Origin: Schistocephalus solidus
Lineage: Eukaryota; Platyhelminthes; Cestoda; Diphyllobothriidea; Diphyllobothriidae
Assembly (NCBI GenBank): GCA_017591395.1
Contig: WEDG01002554.1
Coordinates: 62,001 to 126,000, forward strand
DNA: 64,000 bases
Direction of reading: 5' to 3'
In this document: one piece after another, positions 20,601 through 33,211 of the stretch
How positions within the stretch are numbered: position 1 is the first letter of the stretch
Layout: every line of letters begins with the position of its first letter
Notes under the pieces: model-generated
Told to the model about the DNA's origin: nothing
The model's input: the letters and a program-made list of their open reading frames with translations, nothing else
The model's database searches: none
Made by a program: the position numbers and the translations under genes

Positions 20601-21234
20601 GCCAATCTTTTTCAGTTAACTTTCCAATTTCATCACAAACCACAGCACCCAAAGCCGCCTATATTTTCAGCAGACATGTGCACCTTCCTGCTGGCTTAGT
20701 TACTGATTTTTTTGAGACGTAAACAACTACTTTGTCTCATATCGCATTCGGCATAACTAGGCTTACTGGAAAGTCTGCTATTGGTGCCACGAGCGTGGTA
20801 GACTACTCATGTCACCCTTGGTTCGCCCGACAGACCTTGTCATTTGGATATTTGTGTCGCGCTAAACGCCGTGGCTTGGCAGGATGCCAATTGACGATTC
20901 GACTCAGACCTCCCAGTCAGCCCAGTCTTTGTGTTCGCGTGGACTGGCCGACTGGGGGACTGGACTGGCCCTTTCTTAACTTCAGTCCTAGCACTCTCAC
21001 ATGTGAAATCTGAGTCGCTCACTTCCTTTGGCGTGTAATCCTGGTGACTGTGTCTGGAGCCAGGTTGTGTACATGGTACGCACAGACGAGATCTTTATGT
21101 AGGTCAGGCACTGCACCCAGTCCTCGTGCCAGACAACTGACCGACACGGACAGTGGCTGGAGCCTGGGAATAGATAGGGAGGTTGCGGTTGCTCAGCGCA
21201 CTTTCCTCAAAATAATCAATTTGACGCGCTTAAA

Positions 21235-21665
21235 TCTATCATGGTGCGCCAAAAGCCGTGGCCTGGAAGGTTGCCAACTGACGGGATAACGCAAGCAGTA
21301 CATTCTGCCCAGTGTGTGTTTTTGTGGAGTAACCAACTGGTGGATTGAAGGTCAAGCTGCAATGGCTCCTTCTTAATGTGGTCTCTGTGGTACTCCCACT
21401 GCGTGGGAACCCAGCCAGGCGTGGCGGCACTCTTAGGGCGGCTTCGGTCGCGCCTGCTATCTGTCCCCTCTCCCATCTCCGGTCTTATTGACTCTGTCAT
21501 GACACCGGGCACAGGTGGGAGAGGAGAGTGCGGTAGATATAGCAAAAGTCTACTACCACTATAATTTACTTCACAAGCAAGCCACCATTCCTGCGCCACC
21601 TTTCTGTGGGACACATGGTGGACCTCGATGAAACTGACGGTCCAACCGTCTGTGCGACGCGTAGC
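21235..21665 (+). repeat. Dispersed repeat B, longest copy
   Basis: Begins near GCGCCAAAAGCCGTGG and ends with ATGAAACTGACGGTCCAAC. Same sequence family as 7150-7390, 33712-34010 and the reverse-orientation copies. The long ORF at 21216-21680 on the - strand is a shadow of this repeat. Confidence 0.65.
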
Positions 21666-22164
21666 TAGGCGTGGTGGCAAACCGCTGAAAGTTTTTTTCC
21701 ATACACACAGTAATATACGTCAGTTTTACATGATGCTGTACGGTTACACATATGTGCATTCGTACAACTATCAACACATGATTTATCGCTCATGTACGCA
21801 TGTACTTTGCCAGGACCGGTATAACGAGTGGAACAGGGCATGGGCAAATCTCACGAGAGAAGCATGGCACATGTGTAGTAAAGAGCATGTCTTGTAACAC
21901 ACAAACGGGCTATTTAGCTATTTGTCAGTTACCGAGCTTAATCACGCTCCCAGTCCGCTTGGTTCGGACAAGCCGGCTGCACAAAGGAGAGGGCAAAGAC
22001 CGGTAAAGAAAAATGCGCGCTGTAGCAGCAACTGCTGGGATGTTTGCCGACTGGCTAACCTAATGCCTCTGAATGACAGTTCGACTGTCGTAGTCTGACG
22101 ATATCCACCGTATGCTCCACACCATGGTAGTGCCAGGACGTTGAATTGCGCTGCAGCTTCCGCA

Positions 22165-22335
22165 CTCTCGGATCCCACGAAGCAGGAGTGCCATAAAGGT
22201 CACATTAAGAAGGAACCATTGCAGCCTGAGTCTCAGTCCACCAGTCAGCCACTCCAAACAAAACACACACTGGGCTGCCCACGCGGTCCGAGTTTTTCTG
22301 TCAGTTGGCAACCTTACAAGTCACGGCTTTAAGCG
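22165..22335 (-). repeat. Dispersed repeat B fragment, reverse
   Basis: Contains the reverse of the AAGGAGCCATTGCAG and CTCAGTCCACCAGTCAGCCA blocks and the GTCAGTTGGCAACCTT start. Confidence 0.55.
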
Positions 22336-22584
22336 CAACATGATCGTTTCAAGCGCATCTGATTTTTTTAGTGGGGAAAATGCGCCCAGACTTCGAAATC
22401 ACTTTCTCTCCCATCTCCACAATCAGCTCAGCATACCAGCCGTTCAGTATTCTGAGGTGGAAGTGGGCGCAACTGCTGGTGACCTCGTCTACGCGGACTA
22501 CGTATACGAACTGCCCCCCCCCCCAAACACAAGCAACGGGATTTCTCACAACACCTGGTTGAACGGCCCACATCTCACATGTGT

Positions 22585-22800
22585 GAGAGTGCCGGAGGTC
22601 ACGTTAAGGAGCAATCGCAGCCTGACCCTCAGACCACCAGTGAGCCACTCCACAGAACACGAATTGGACTGACTTCGAGGTCTGAGTGTAATTGTTAGTT
22701 GGCAATCATGGCACTTATCCTCCGTGATATTCTCAAACTCAGATCATACATGCAGCAGAGGAACCACATAGAAAAGAACACTGAGGATCAGACTGTGTAC
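22585..22800 (-). repeat. Dispersed repeat B fragment, reverse, with some LINE tail
   Basis: GCAGCCTGACCCTCAGACCA and GTTAGTTGGCAATC match 36640-36720. The following CATGCAGCAGAGGAACCACA matches the LINE end at 36750, supporting repeat B as that LINE's 3' UTR. Confidence 0.55.
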
Positions 22801-23361
22801 TTATAAAGAAACTCACGAGCAGGTCATTACTGCAGAGCCTACCACGTGGAGCAACAGGGGATGCGCGTTCGTCCATGGCTGCCGAATTATACTGTGTGAG
22901 TGAAGGGGTGTTTATACATTGTAAGTGCGAAATTAAAAATTGGCAAATGAAAGAGCAACTGCGGACAGGGAGTCGTAAACTACAATGCAGAAAATCACCC
23001 GGTGGTCCGTTGAGTATCCAGTGTTGTGGAGGGATGAGGTAATAGAAGTTAGAGTTTGTTTTATCTGAATTCGGGCGATGTACAACATTGAGGACCTTTG
23101 TTGGAGGGAGAACGGAGGAGGAGGACAAGTGTACTGAAGGTCGACGAAAAACCGTAGGTTAGTAAGTGGGGTGGGTTAAGGAATAGTTTGGTAGAGTCCG
23201 AGAGAGGCACGAGTGCGTGAGAAATACAGGGAAGAAATCATGACATCAAGTCACACACAAATCACTCGGACGAGAGAACCTGATTGCAATCTTTGGAGAC
23301 AGAGAGGATGTAATTGGCAAAAAAACAGGGATTCTGGGGATGGGACGAAAGAAAGGCTAAT

Positions 23362-23784
23362 TCACAGAGCACCTGCCGTTGCCGTCTCCAGCACTTCTTT
23401 TTCTGTCTCCTGGGATGCAGTTGGTGACAGTAGTTGTTGGTGACTGGGAGGCCTTTCCTTTGCTGGTTCATAGCGCGCCATACTGCGCTGCGCTCGAGAC
23501 ATGCTTGCTGTGCTCGAGGCCTCGCTGTGCTCATCGTCACCACCAAGACCACGAAAGACGTCAGTTTCGTCATCTTTGTTAGTGGTGGCGTAGGTGGTGG
23601 GGGGAACATCGTCAACTGCCGCGTCCCCATTTGCGGCTGGTACAGCGGAAGGAAGATGCGGCGGTGGAGCGGCAAAGGAATTAGCTGATTTCTTCCTGTC
23701 CTCGAATTCACTGTAGACAGGCTCCTTCACGTGTGCATCGCGTGCTTGATCGTCATCGGCGCACTCATGCGACGTGCAGCCATC
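23362..23784 (-). CDS. VPS26: VPS26 terminal exon (low-complexity tail)
   Basis: Acceptor ATTTTCCAACAG (23796-23785), 140 codons, TGA at 23364-23362. Phase 0 matches the previous exon. Rich in Asp/Glu, Ser and Pro (GLGGDDEHSEASSTASMSRA); no known domain. Linkage to VPS26 rests on phase, strand and lack of another partner, so a transcript is needed to settle it. The overlapping ORF at 23262-23711 is a shadow frame. Confidence 0.65.
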   Translation of the reverse strand, partial: DGCTSHECADDDQARDAHVKEPVYSEFEDRKKSANSFAAPPPHLPSAVPAANGDAAVDDVPPTTYATTNKDDETDVFRGLGGDDEHSEASSTASMSRAQRSMARYEPAKERPPSHQQLLSPTASQETEKEVLETATAGAL

Positions 23785-26700
23785 CTGTTGGAAAATATTT
23801 TAGAAATAAAGCTAAACAGTCAATGAGAGTCAGCAAATTTCAAATCTGAGAAGTAAATACGAAGCAGAATCGTGCATGTTTGCTAGATAGTCATGAAAAA
23901 AGAGGCCAATGAAGGATCGGGACAGCAGCAACAGTGAGAACAAGGACAACCTAGGATAGCGTGTTAGATTTCGCCTTCAACAAAAATCACAACAACAACG
24001 AGAATGTCGGGCTGTCCCGTTGTACTGCAGTTATAGTAGACAGCGTACCTCACGAAAAGTTACCCGAAATTTTGAAAAGTCAGTACGGTGGGAAAGGATT
24101 AGGCGAGCATAATCCGAAGGTATATCAGTCAGGCTAGGATTCCGACCTTTGGATTCGCGTTTGTTGCGCCATCTACAAAGGTTGTACTTGCTAAAAATGA
24201 CTACGTAAATAGTATGGTCTTCATTGATTTTCTATGTAATTAAAAACAAGTACGTTTCACAGAAAGCGCGTGTGAAAATGCCGTCTTTTGTACTTAGTTT
24301 GTAGAAAATGATATCTTCAACTTGTTTACTTGAACAAAGCGTGCCTTGCAGTTTTTAAGGTTTTTAATTCCGTAAAATGTGGAAACCGACCGGACGTCGC
24401 GCATGTGTTTAGGGTTTTTAAGCTATAAGCTGCGCACTTTCCACTTGCGGTGAATCATATGATAGTCCAAAGCCTACGGAAGATGCCATATTCGGTTGGT
24501 AAAATCTAGCGATGGGTGTGGAACACTGCTTATGTTTGTAAGGTGGACAAATGAAAATGCAGATCCAATCCGCAGTTTTAAAAAAATATAATACTAACAC
24601 TCTTTTTAAACCGAAAGATGTCCTTTCCTTGGGTAGGAAACCTGGTAAAGACTATGTTCCTACAAAATCAGTACATTAGAGGCCATTTTTGTGCACGGTT
24701 TCTATAAAACGTGATTGGATTTGCATCCGACAGCCGACATTGCTAAATCCGGCATGCTCGTTCAGGGCCCGCTGTCTCAAGGTCATTCACCTTCACAGTG
24801 AGCGCTTTCTGACTAGCCGACTGACAGCCAGTTAATCGACATCCACTCGGACACACACGTTCGTCCAGATAGACGCGGCTACCCAAGCGCCACTCCGCAA
24901 CCGATGCAGCATGAACCACCAGGCATGATAGCCCTCGGGTAATGCAACACACATCAATTGAACAACACTTAAACGTGCCCCATAAACCTATTAAGCAGCT
25001 GCTGTCACCACACACACACACTCTCAGTCATGGCAACACGCAGTTAACACTAGCCCTTGTTTCGCAAGTGATCACTGTTGCCTGAAGGACAGCCACACAG
25101 AGTTCTGTGCACAATATACAGGAGGTTCCCGTCTTTTATTACAACCCACAATTAGGCCTGAAGGTCGTAGTTGCCTGAGTACAAATACTGCTTAGACCCT
25201 GCAGATTTCTAGGGATAGCGGAGGTTAGTTGAAACAATTATACAACTTAAGCAGCCCTTTTTATCGAGTTTAATTTTGCAGGCGGCAGGATAAACGCATA
25301 TTGATAGAAATTCCTTGCTCTACGTTAATCATTATTAGAACCTTACCTAGGTGTAATCCATTCCAACCTGACGCATATTTCCGAATTTCGTTGACGTTTC
25401 ATGAGATACCCTACCTACTATGTGCCTGAGCGACAAAATCACCCAGAATGCTAATGTCAGTTTGCAAGTCACCCCCACACCGGCATGAATTCCTTCATGA
25501 TTTCTTTAATGATTGCCTTCGGATTTCTAAGAGTCGCCAGCACGCCTAACTTGACGAGTCTCTGAGACACTAGCAACGTCGACGCATCATGGTCGGCGGT
25601 CGCCAGCAGTATTAGTGACAATGCTGGGGTTCCTTCATTGTAATCACCATGTTCACTCTGCGGGAATAGAGGAGTGATTTTTGAGAGATTTTAAATGCAA
25701 CCGAAAGTGAGACATTGCAAATAAGTCGTCAAGTCTTTTTTTTGAGGGAGGGGAGAAGGTGAGGCAATTCGAAACTATGACAAATTTATCTTCATAGGCG
25801 GGGACGGTGTAACTTGGAGTGGCGCACAGGAAGCATGGCTGCAACTATTGACGCTTTCAGAAGGATCGATTTTTAACTCAAAGTGATTCGGGCGGTTACC
25901 ATAACGTGGGATAAGGCGAGATTAGAAACTTTTGGGGGAACTTGAGCACTCGTAAACACTCAACTAAGGCTTCTCACTTTTGCTATGAACATTAGAAATC
26001 TCGATGATTAAGCGAGAGAGCGCACTGACATGAGTTGGTAGGTTTGAAGGGTGGGACACGCTCCTGAGGCAGGTGAGACTGCAAAGGTGTACGGGTAACT
26101 GATTACTCAACCAAACAGCGAAATTTACCATTTAGAGTAGGCTATAACCACGTCAGCAGTTGAAGTACTGAAGGCCGAGTTAGGCAGAATACATCTAACT
26201 GAGGCTGCATAGGATCATCAAACGCCTCATTGCCGTCGATTCCACCCCTATGATTGGTGATGAACTGATTAGGCAACGGTTAGGTCCTTTGCTATGATTA
26301 CAGAGGAGAGGAGCTCACTGGGAGGGTTTCCTCAGGCTTTTAGAAGCATGAAAAATAAAATAGTGCAAAAAATCCGTCCCAAACTTATGCCAAGATGAGT
26401 TGACCAAAGGTGGCGAGGAAACAGATACCGAGTTGCTGTAACGGACATTACTTCACAAAACGTGCTTGTGAGCGTTTTGTGCGCAAAGAAGGTTAGTGCC
26501 AGAAGATACTCTTTTAGAGGAAACCGTGTCTAACCTCCTCATCGTTGGGCAGGAAACTGTTCCTAACTGGTGACGATGGTGGAGGAGGCGACTGAGGGAG
26601 CTCAGGCTCCTCCTCCGTCCGACTGACGTTAGACTGAGGGTCACCCGCGATCACAGCTCCTTTTGTGATGGCTGCATTCGCGAGGGCACCTGCAACGATA

Positions 26701-29700
26701 GGTTCGGGTCGCTTATCCGGTTTCCGGTAGAGGATTATCTCCTGAAAAATAAGCTGGTGGGTGAGTTGTGTGCATAAAGACAGAATGAGAGTAAGGAGGC
26801 CTTTATGCCAGGGACACTTTGAATCTCATCTGGGCATCAAATAGTAAATAGCCTATGGGGGAAGGGGCTGGAATTTAGCATGTAAAGTAAATAAAGTGAA
26901 CGAATTCAGGACGTCTTCAGTGGTAATTAACCCTAGAAAGTCATTGTTACGGTAAAACGAAGGATAAAGAGATCCAACCATACAAAAACAGTCTGCCCTT
27001 CGGGGTCCTTGTCTGTCGGTTACTTTTTTGGGCGGAGAGGGTTGTTAACGAAAGAAGTCTGAAGGAAATAATAACAGCCTAAAGTGTAAACACAGTTTCT
27101 AAGCAAAACTCTCTCCCTCCCCGTCGACAAAAATGGCGTGGTCATTTCACGGCGGCCGCAAAAAAAGAACAAGACGGCGCGTCAAGCAGGTGGTAGACCT
27201 GTTACAAAGGCTGACTCGAGAGGTTGGCCAGAGAAAATTTGGGGTCAGGTAGACAGCGAAAAAGCGGCGCGTTCAGTAAACAAACGAGATGGTTGTGCAA
27301 GAACCTTGGTCAGCACAACATAGCGAGATGGGCCGCCGAACCGGTTTCACGGCCTTGCAAGTCAAAGAAAATAAGACATCAATTCTGTTACGCACAAAAT
27401 TGCTGCTAAGCCGAAGGGGTTATTCGGTTGTAATGACAAAAAAGCGGGACACAGGTTACGAAGAAAAGATACGAGACCGGGACAAAGGTTTCAAAGAATC
27501 CGTTTAACCAAACGCTGAAAGGGATGTATTGAAAGCAAATAAATAAATTTGTGACATAGCAGTGGCGTTCACTAATCTATCCTGATTGCAGAAATGCAAT
27601 ACTCCCACTCAGTTTTGCTTCGCAGCTCTGATGCACGTCCCTCCTATGAGGCAACCAATACTCCGGAATGGTCATCGCCGCAACTGAGGCCAGATTCAAA
27701 CCTGGGGTCCTTCCGAACCTGGGATTAGGAGGTGACCGACTGAGTATGCAAAAAGGCGAGGAATAGGTATTATAGCCCCCACTCCTTCCCCCTATCTCTG
27801 ACCTCTAGTAAGGTTAGCTGATGCAGTAACCGCGACGGAATTGTGTGATCAAAGTAGAGCTCAATCAATTTTTTTTATTAACTCGCACTTGTAAGGCAGG
27901 AAATCACAAGCGTAAGGAAAAAATACTATGTTGGGGTCACTTTCACGGATCAGGTTACGGGACATGGTCGTGCCATTAGTGTTTTGGTGCCCAAGCTACA
28001 GTTCGGCAGGCGGTCGTACAGCGACTAGCTGTATAAGATGGAAGTCTGGTAAACAAATGACAACATACTTCAGAAACAGTCAAATAATCGAGCAGGACGA
28101 ATAGCTCGAAAATACAGTAGCGCCTGGATCGAGGGGCTTACACTAAACTATAAAACAGTAATGTGCGTCTGAAGACGCTGTATTTCACCGGGCCTGAGTC
28201 GTTAAAGGCGGGAGCTAACTCGATGCTACTGAGGTTGAACAACTATCCAGCGACAGTAGGAACACAGAAGAAACAGTCAGTCTGTTAACCGGGATGACGA
28301 CTACCACCCTCTGGCGCGTACATAGATGGCAGTCTTCGGCAAAGGTTAGCTGTGCAACACGCAGATTCTCGAGTCTGACGAATATGCAGACGCAAACTCC
28401 GTAGCGGTAATGTATTCAGGCATGACTGGCAGTTTCTAACATGTATACTAGAATAAGCAACTGATAGACTGATCTATAGCTTAAAAACTCTGTCAGCCTA
28501 GAAAAAAGACCCGATGAGGAAAGGGAATAGGACATACAGGGAGATCACTGACTGCTTAGATATTTTTAACCACGTGTCAAATCAATATTTTACAGCAAAA
28601 TGTTGAAGATTTTCAAAGGCATTTTGCTCCTCATATGACACCAAGGGATACCCAAAATGTTTACGGGGTTGGGTTGATATTCTCAAGTAGGGATCAGAAC
28701 TATTCACGGCCGGTATGGGCGCAAGCCGAGCTGCTGATGAACACCTCCACTACCTGATGACAGAGATTGCGACCATGCCGGGTTTTCTACATTTCTGTTT
28801 CATCAGGTCCGAAAGTTTACCTTGCCAACACGGTGGCACCGGGTACGTGCGCGAATAACAGTGAACATGTTTACCTTATGCTTCAACAATATTCAGCAGG
28901 CTGCGTGAGGAGGCAAAAATGGGACGAAAATGTTTTTACACTATAAGGAGCGTTTATGGACGACTTTACTGCATTAACGAGGCGCCCACAACCGGCGCTC
29001 GATGGAACCGATATGCGACACATACTAAGACCTGTCACTTTCGGTAAGACCAAGGGCACGTGTGTTCAGTCTGCTGTATTTTGATGTGCGGTACTTTATT
29101 AATTACGAAAAACAGGACGTCATACACCAAATACGTATGAATTTATGCGGATATGCGGAAGCTTTTCACTGTAGTCAGTCGGCAAAGCGATAGCCGAATG
29201 ACTATGTATAACCTTTGACAGAGAGGATACTAGGTAAAAAAGCACACGGGATGTCAGGGATCACAAATGCCCCTTAATCAAACCACTTCAACATGGTCGA
29301 GTAACAGTACCGAAAGCAGTGTGGAAGAATGGAGTGGCCATTTGGATGCTAATGTAGCCTGATTCCTACCCTAACAGGTATTTGTCAAAAATCCGAATCA
29401 TATTTAAAATATGCCATAGCGAAAGTAAATCCAAATTAAATAACAACAATTAGGCAATAAATACTTTTCTAATATCGCGTATGATCGCTGCGAAGTTGTC
29501 TTTATTCAGTTTTCAAAACACACTAGCAGTGTTTATCCAAGTGCCTCTGAAGTAAATACGGTAGAACTCCGCGATTTTTCTTACAAAGCTGAATCTGGCT
29601 GTCTAACCATGTCATCTCGATTTGCTGGGTGTGCGCAGTTCTATTCGAATCAACGTAGTTTCCCTGGTGATTGACAGTTTTGTGATCATACCCAGCCGGA

Positions 29701-32700
29701 TCAAGCCGCAGATAAGCTGGTAGTTCGTCAGAATGTATTGCTGAACCTATTTGTATTTTGCGTTCGATGATAGGGATCACAGTCGCTTCATCTCGGATGT
29801 CTATGTAGAAGAACCTAACATCGGTACCCTGACATAATCCAAGGAAGCAGGAACCATCGATGCGTGAGCCGTGCTTCCAACACTGCTGTATTGGATAACA
29901 AGCTTTTTCTTCGGCAGGTGCATCTCCGCCTAAAAGACAGCCATGATTGTACTTACGGCATCCTGCAAATCTGGCCTCACCGATTTTTTCGGTGTTCTAT
30001 TGAGCTTTCCCCTTCTGCTGAAAGATACCACTTCGGAGCAGACTTCCGGGCAGTAATTGAACCAATCACTTACAGTATTTTGCGATCAATCAGAAACGTA
30101 TGCACTTCATCCAGTGGCATTCTGTCGCTCCAGAGCTAAACTAGCTCTAAAATTTCCCAGAGCTTCAAATTACAATGGAGTACTCCGTTCAAATCCCAAT
30201 AATGGAAGAATTCGTTCCACCGTCTAACTGATAGAACAGACTGGCAATCCCCTTTTCTGCACCGCCATAAAGGTCCATTGCACTTGAGACAAGAATTTTC
30301 CTCTAGTAAGTACGAGATATTAAGACACAGCTTCTACACTGTACACTACTTCAGTACAAACCTCTTGTAAAAACATTGTGAAGTGTGCTGAAGTACAAAC
30401 TATAAATTATGGCATGAATCACATTACACTAGCATCGAAAGTTTGACTCGTATTTCGTTGGCGGGCAGTTTTAACATTCAGTCGGGGCTCTGGGCAAAAT
30501 GGAAAACAATGGTTCGTTCTGTAATAAAACTAGTTTGGATAAAGCAACCCCGGAAGCACTTCAGATTTGGGCGTGTCGAAACATATGAACAGGTATCAGC
30601 CGGATGGTTTTAGATTATTTGTTTCCGATAAACCTCGATGCAACGCCAGTCCTCAAAGAGAAACGTGGCCTACTAATATCTGTACTTGTACCTCTAACCT
30701 AGGTTGCTGATTGCGAAGACAGTTCAGTTAATAAAATGAAATTATGAGGCCATCGCAAATTTACATTTAGAAAAGGTAAAATCGTCGATACCCGGTCTAC
30801 GATGATGGTTGCACTCCTGTACTTATGAAAAGATGCTGTAATACACTGTTCTGATGGACACAGAGGTATTAATACCAAAAAATATTATTATGAGCCCACA
30901 AAAGCGATAAATATCTAGTCCTACCTTGAAACATACTTGTTCGGCAGGGAAAAAATGCAGTCTTCCCAAGAATCAAATGAGTAATTGGACGAATGCGCGT
31001 TAAGGACTGACTTTCTTTTTTTTCCATCGTCATATTTAAAACTTACAGAGATAAAAAATAAACTAATTACGTACCGAAAACTATTCGTCAGATGCTCGGT
31101 TGCAGTCGCTTGCGATTGTGTCACACAGCAGCCAACCATAGAAGAATAACGAGTCGGGAGTCTTAGCTACTACCTACGGTGAGGTTACAGTCGCACTCTT
31201 CCCAGTCTGTAAGGTTTTATCTGGCAGAGAAAACGTTTGCACACGTATGATAGGGCGAGGCCAGAAGCAAACATGAGAAATGCAGACTTACATGCTGTTT
31301 GTAATAACGCCGCTCTTCCTCATCGAGCAATACCAGATTTAAGTAGTAGCGTACAGTGAACTTGCGGTTCACATCACGCATGGTAGGTGTGAGATTGTAG
31401 GCCGCGAGGAAGAGGCGTATGGGAATGGATTCACCTCGCACGGGAGCACCGTCCATGATTTCAAATTTCGCTAGGGTTTCCTGATCCGAGAATTGGTTGA
31501 CGCCTGGAGCAGAGCATACAGCGTAGGATATTTAGGTGGCTTACCTATGCCAGTAGCTTCCCGTCGCAAAATCTGTATTTCCATATACTTGATCTTTACG
31601 CGAACCAGGAGGAAGTAAATCTTGCCAACAATCACGTCTTCTAAATGGTAACTGCATTAAAGAGAACAGGTTAATATTATTGTGGGTGGTATCAACCTAC
31701 CAGGACTTGTTATACTCGAATTCAATGTGCAAACTTTCTTCAATACCAACTTCCATTTGTATGTTTGTATCGGGCTGGGGCAGCCGAAAGAAGGAGTGCA
31801 CCACAATTTCCATTTCCTTTGTTATGTCCATAAACCGCCTGACTATTGTTACACGCAGAAAGTACCTAAATGAGGACGAGGGGGAGGAGTAAGTCAGTTT
31901 ATTTGGCAAGCAATACTTTTACTCAGCAGTTTCCCGGGACGATAGACCACGATCGCCCATGGAAATGGTACGGAGAACATGGAGAAGAAATAGTAGAGGG
32001 GATGCTAAAAAGTGCTCTGAGGGGCCGCGCAGCCACTCCACAGCTGAATATGGAGTCGTCATAAGTCGAACTTTCACAATTTACAAGGATAAATGGGCTA
32101 CCCTGGCAATATTACCTGCAGGAAATGCCATTTTGGTGTACAGACCGCTGAAGACATACTACTAGAATGCATTTCCTGTGCTTGATCTACTGACGAAACA
32201 TTCGGTTGTTTACCGTTTTTTCTAACAAACGAGGTTACTTTTCTACGCTGGCCAGGCTCCAATAGAGATAAAAAGAGTAATCGTAGATGACCTCTCCACA
32301 ATGCGGGGTAGACGGTAAACAGTTTGACGCTTTATTAATGCACGATACAGAATAGCCTGAGTTTTCTAGATACAGACCGATAACATAGGCCCTCTACTTT
32401 GCGGATATTTGACTACGAGTAAAATAAGCGGCTTGTTGAACCAGGAAGAGTGTATCCAAAGGCATGGTAACTAACTGTTTACAGCCTGAAATCAAGTCGG
32501 ACGTTCTACCCTACTGCGTTAACAGATCATGCGATTAACCTTCATTCCCTCTTATGATGCGTGGGGCCACGATAGTCTGCCAACTTGTAACGGCCAACTC
32601 ACCCCGTAATGGAAATCAGCAACTAACTTATAGTTCTCAACATCTTTTGGGTCCGAGGTTTGAGTAAGTCCCTGATTACACCGTTTTTGAGTGAATGCGG

Positions 32701-33211
32701 TTCGCGTTTTCCCAGTGTTAAATATTAAAAAAGGCCTCCAACCCTTCGTGACATCATAAATGTTGAGAAGGGATAAGGAGATGCAACGGAAGGTGGAAGC
32801 GTCTAAACAAAAGCACGTCTAAAAAACACTTGCCCACCTCAGCTGTACATTAGAGCCAACGTAGGACTCATAGGGTTTTTCAACGTCCGCGAAATGGAAT
32901 GGGTAGGTGGCAGACTGTGACAAGATTCCAGGTCTTGCAAGTTCCTGTGTTCGAGTAAGGAATTCATCTCGGCTTCCACGGTCCGCGAAGAAGTCGATTT
33001 GCCCGACGAAATCGATTTTGATGCCCTGATATTCCAGTTTGCCATTTCGCTTAACGGAGATCGTCACTTTGCCGGACAAAGATTCGCCATTGTAAAATAC
33101 TGGTAGCAATGTTCTATTGTTTTCATCAGTCTTGACTTCGACCATTTTCCTACTTTCCAGGGAATCCAAAACAATCTCAATAGTGGCATTTTGACCCAGC
33201 CCAAGAAAGTT
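23362..33211 (-). CDS. VPS26: VPS26 (retromer arrestin-fold subunit), six exons, long C-tail
   Basis: VPS26 is the retromer subunit that, with VPS35 and VPS29, retrieves endosomal cargo. On the - strand the exons are 33211..32838, 31865..31701, 31651..31545, 31503..31292, 26741..26535 and 23784..23362; all phases match (1,488 nt, 495 residues plus TGA). Conserved blocks include NFLGLGQNATIEIVLDS, YFLRVTIVRRF, MEVGIEESLHIEFEYNKS, GKIYFLLVRVKIKYMEIQ and MDGAPVRGESIPIRLFLAAY. Known VPS26 proteins are about 330 residues; here about 200 low-complexity residues follow the EIILYRK end of the fold. The insect homologue begins M-NFLG, so the start Met is probably in a small upstream exon that I could not fix (between 33212 and about 36000). 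The gene converges on VPS41. Confidence 0.94.
25240..25440. repeat. Single arm of the foldback family
   Basis: ACAACTTAAGCAGCCCTTTT, TTTTGCAGGCGGCAG and the CATGAGATACCCTACCTACT end correspond to 6580-6800. Intronic in VPS26. Confidence 0.45.
26535..26741 (-). CDS. VPS26: VPS26 exon: end of the arrestin fold and start of the tail
   Basis: Acceptor TTATTTTTCAG, donor GTTAGA. 69 codons in phase 0. Begins EIILYRKPDKRPEP, the last conserved VPS26 strand, then becomes Ala-, Pro- and Ser-rich with QSPPPPSSPVRNSFLPNDEE. The conserved family end is passed here; the rest is lineage-specific tail. Confidence 0.85.
26742..29520 (-). other. VPS26 intron (distal part), nothing recognised
   Basis: Part of the 4.55-kb intron 26742-31291. 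Outside the Merlin fragment no coding or repeat structure was recognised; ORFs at 27138-27507 are short and compositionally unremarkable. Confidence 0.5.
29523..30130 (-). mobile_element. Merlin-type (IS1595/ISXO2-like) transposase fragment
   Basis: Read on the - strand: eroded RIDGSCFLGLCQGTDVRFFY (about 29860-29805), then an open stretch to 29523 with IPIIERKIQIGSAIHSDELP, AYLRLDPAGYDHKTVNHQGN and TAHTQQIEMTW. These match the DDE core order S-D-x-W/L-x-A-Y, VNH and T-Q-x-I-E of the Merlin superfamily known in schistosomes. The N-terminal part is frameshifted or lost. It sits in the VPS26 intron 26742-31291. Confidence 0.75.
31292..31503 (-). CDS. VPS26: VPS26 exon
   Basis: Acceptor CTCTGCTCCAG, donor GTAAGT after a CAT codon. 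Encodes MDGAPVRGESIPIRLFLAAY, LTPTMRDVNRKFTVRYYLNL and VLLDEEERRYYKQH, near-identical in pattern to the family. Phase 1 in, 0 out. Confidence 0.95.
31545..31651 (-). CDS. VPS26: VPS26 exon
   Basis: Acceptor TTTAATGCAG, donor GTAAGC. The 107-nt exon encodes YHLEDVIVGKIYFLLVRVKI and the KYMEIQILRREATGI strand, start of the C-terminal arrestin lobe. It restores the frame between its neighbours. Confidence 0.95.
31701..31865 (-). CDS. VPS26: VPS26 exon
   Basis: Acceptor CCTCATTTAG, donor GTAGGT. One leading G completes the Arg codon; the exon ends in phase 2. Encodes YFLRVTIVRRFMDITKEMEI and MEVGIEESLHIEFEYNKS, the diagnostic centre of VPS26. Confidence 0.95.
31866..32837 (-). other. VPS26 intron, nothing recognised
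   Basis: 972-bp intron with canonical ends. No element identified. Confidence 0.6.
32838..33211 (-). CDS. VPS26: VPS26 exon (N-terminal arrestin lobe)
   Basis: Acceptor CATTCTGCAG ending at 33212, donor GTGGGC at 32837. Phase 0 in, phase 2 out. Encodes NFLGLGQNATIEIVLDS, YNGESLSGKVTISVKRNGKL, YQGIKIDFVGQIDFF and ADVEKPYESYVGSNVQLR, the first half of the N-terminal VPS26 lobe. Confidence 0.93.

Noticed and set aside
23262..23711. 149-codon ORF overlapping the VPS26 tail exon
   Set aside because: The alternative frame (23784-23362) starts exactly at the acceptor in the phase required by VPS26; this one does not.
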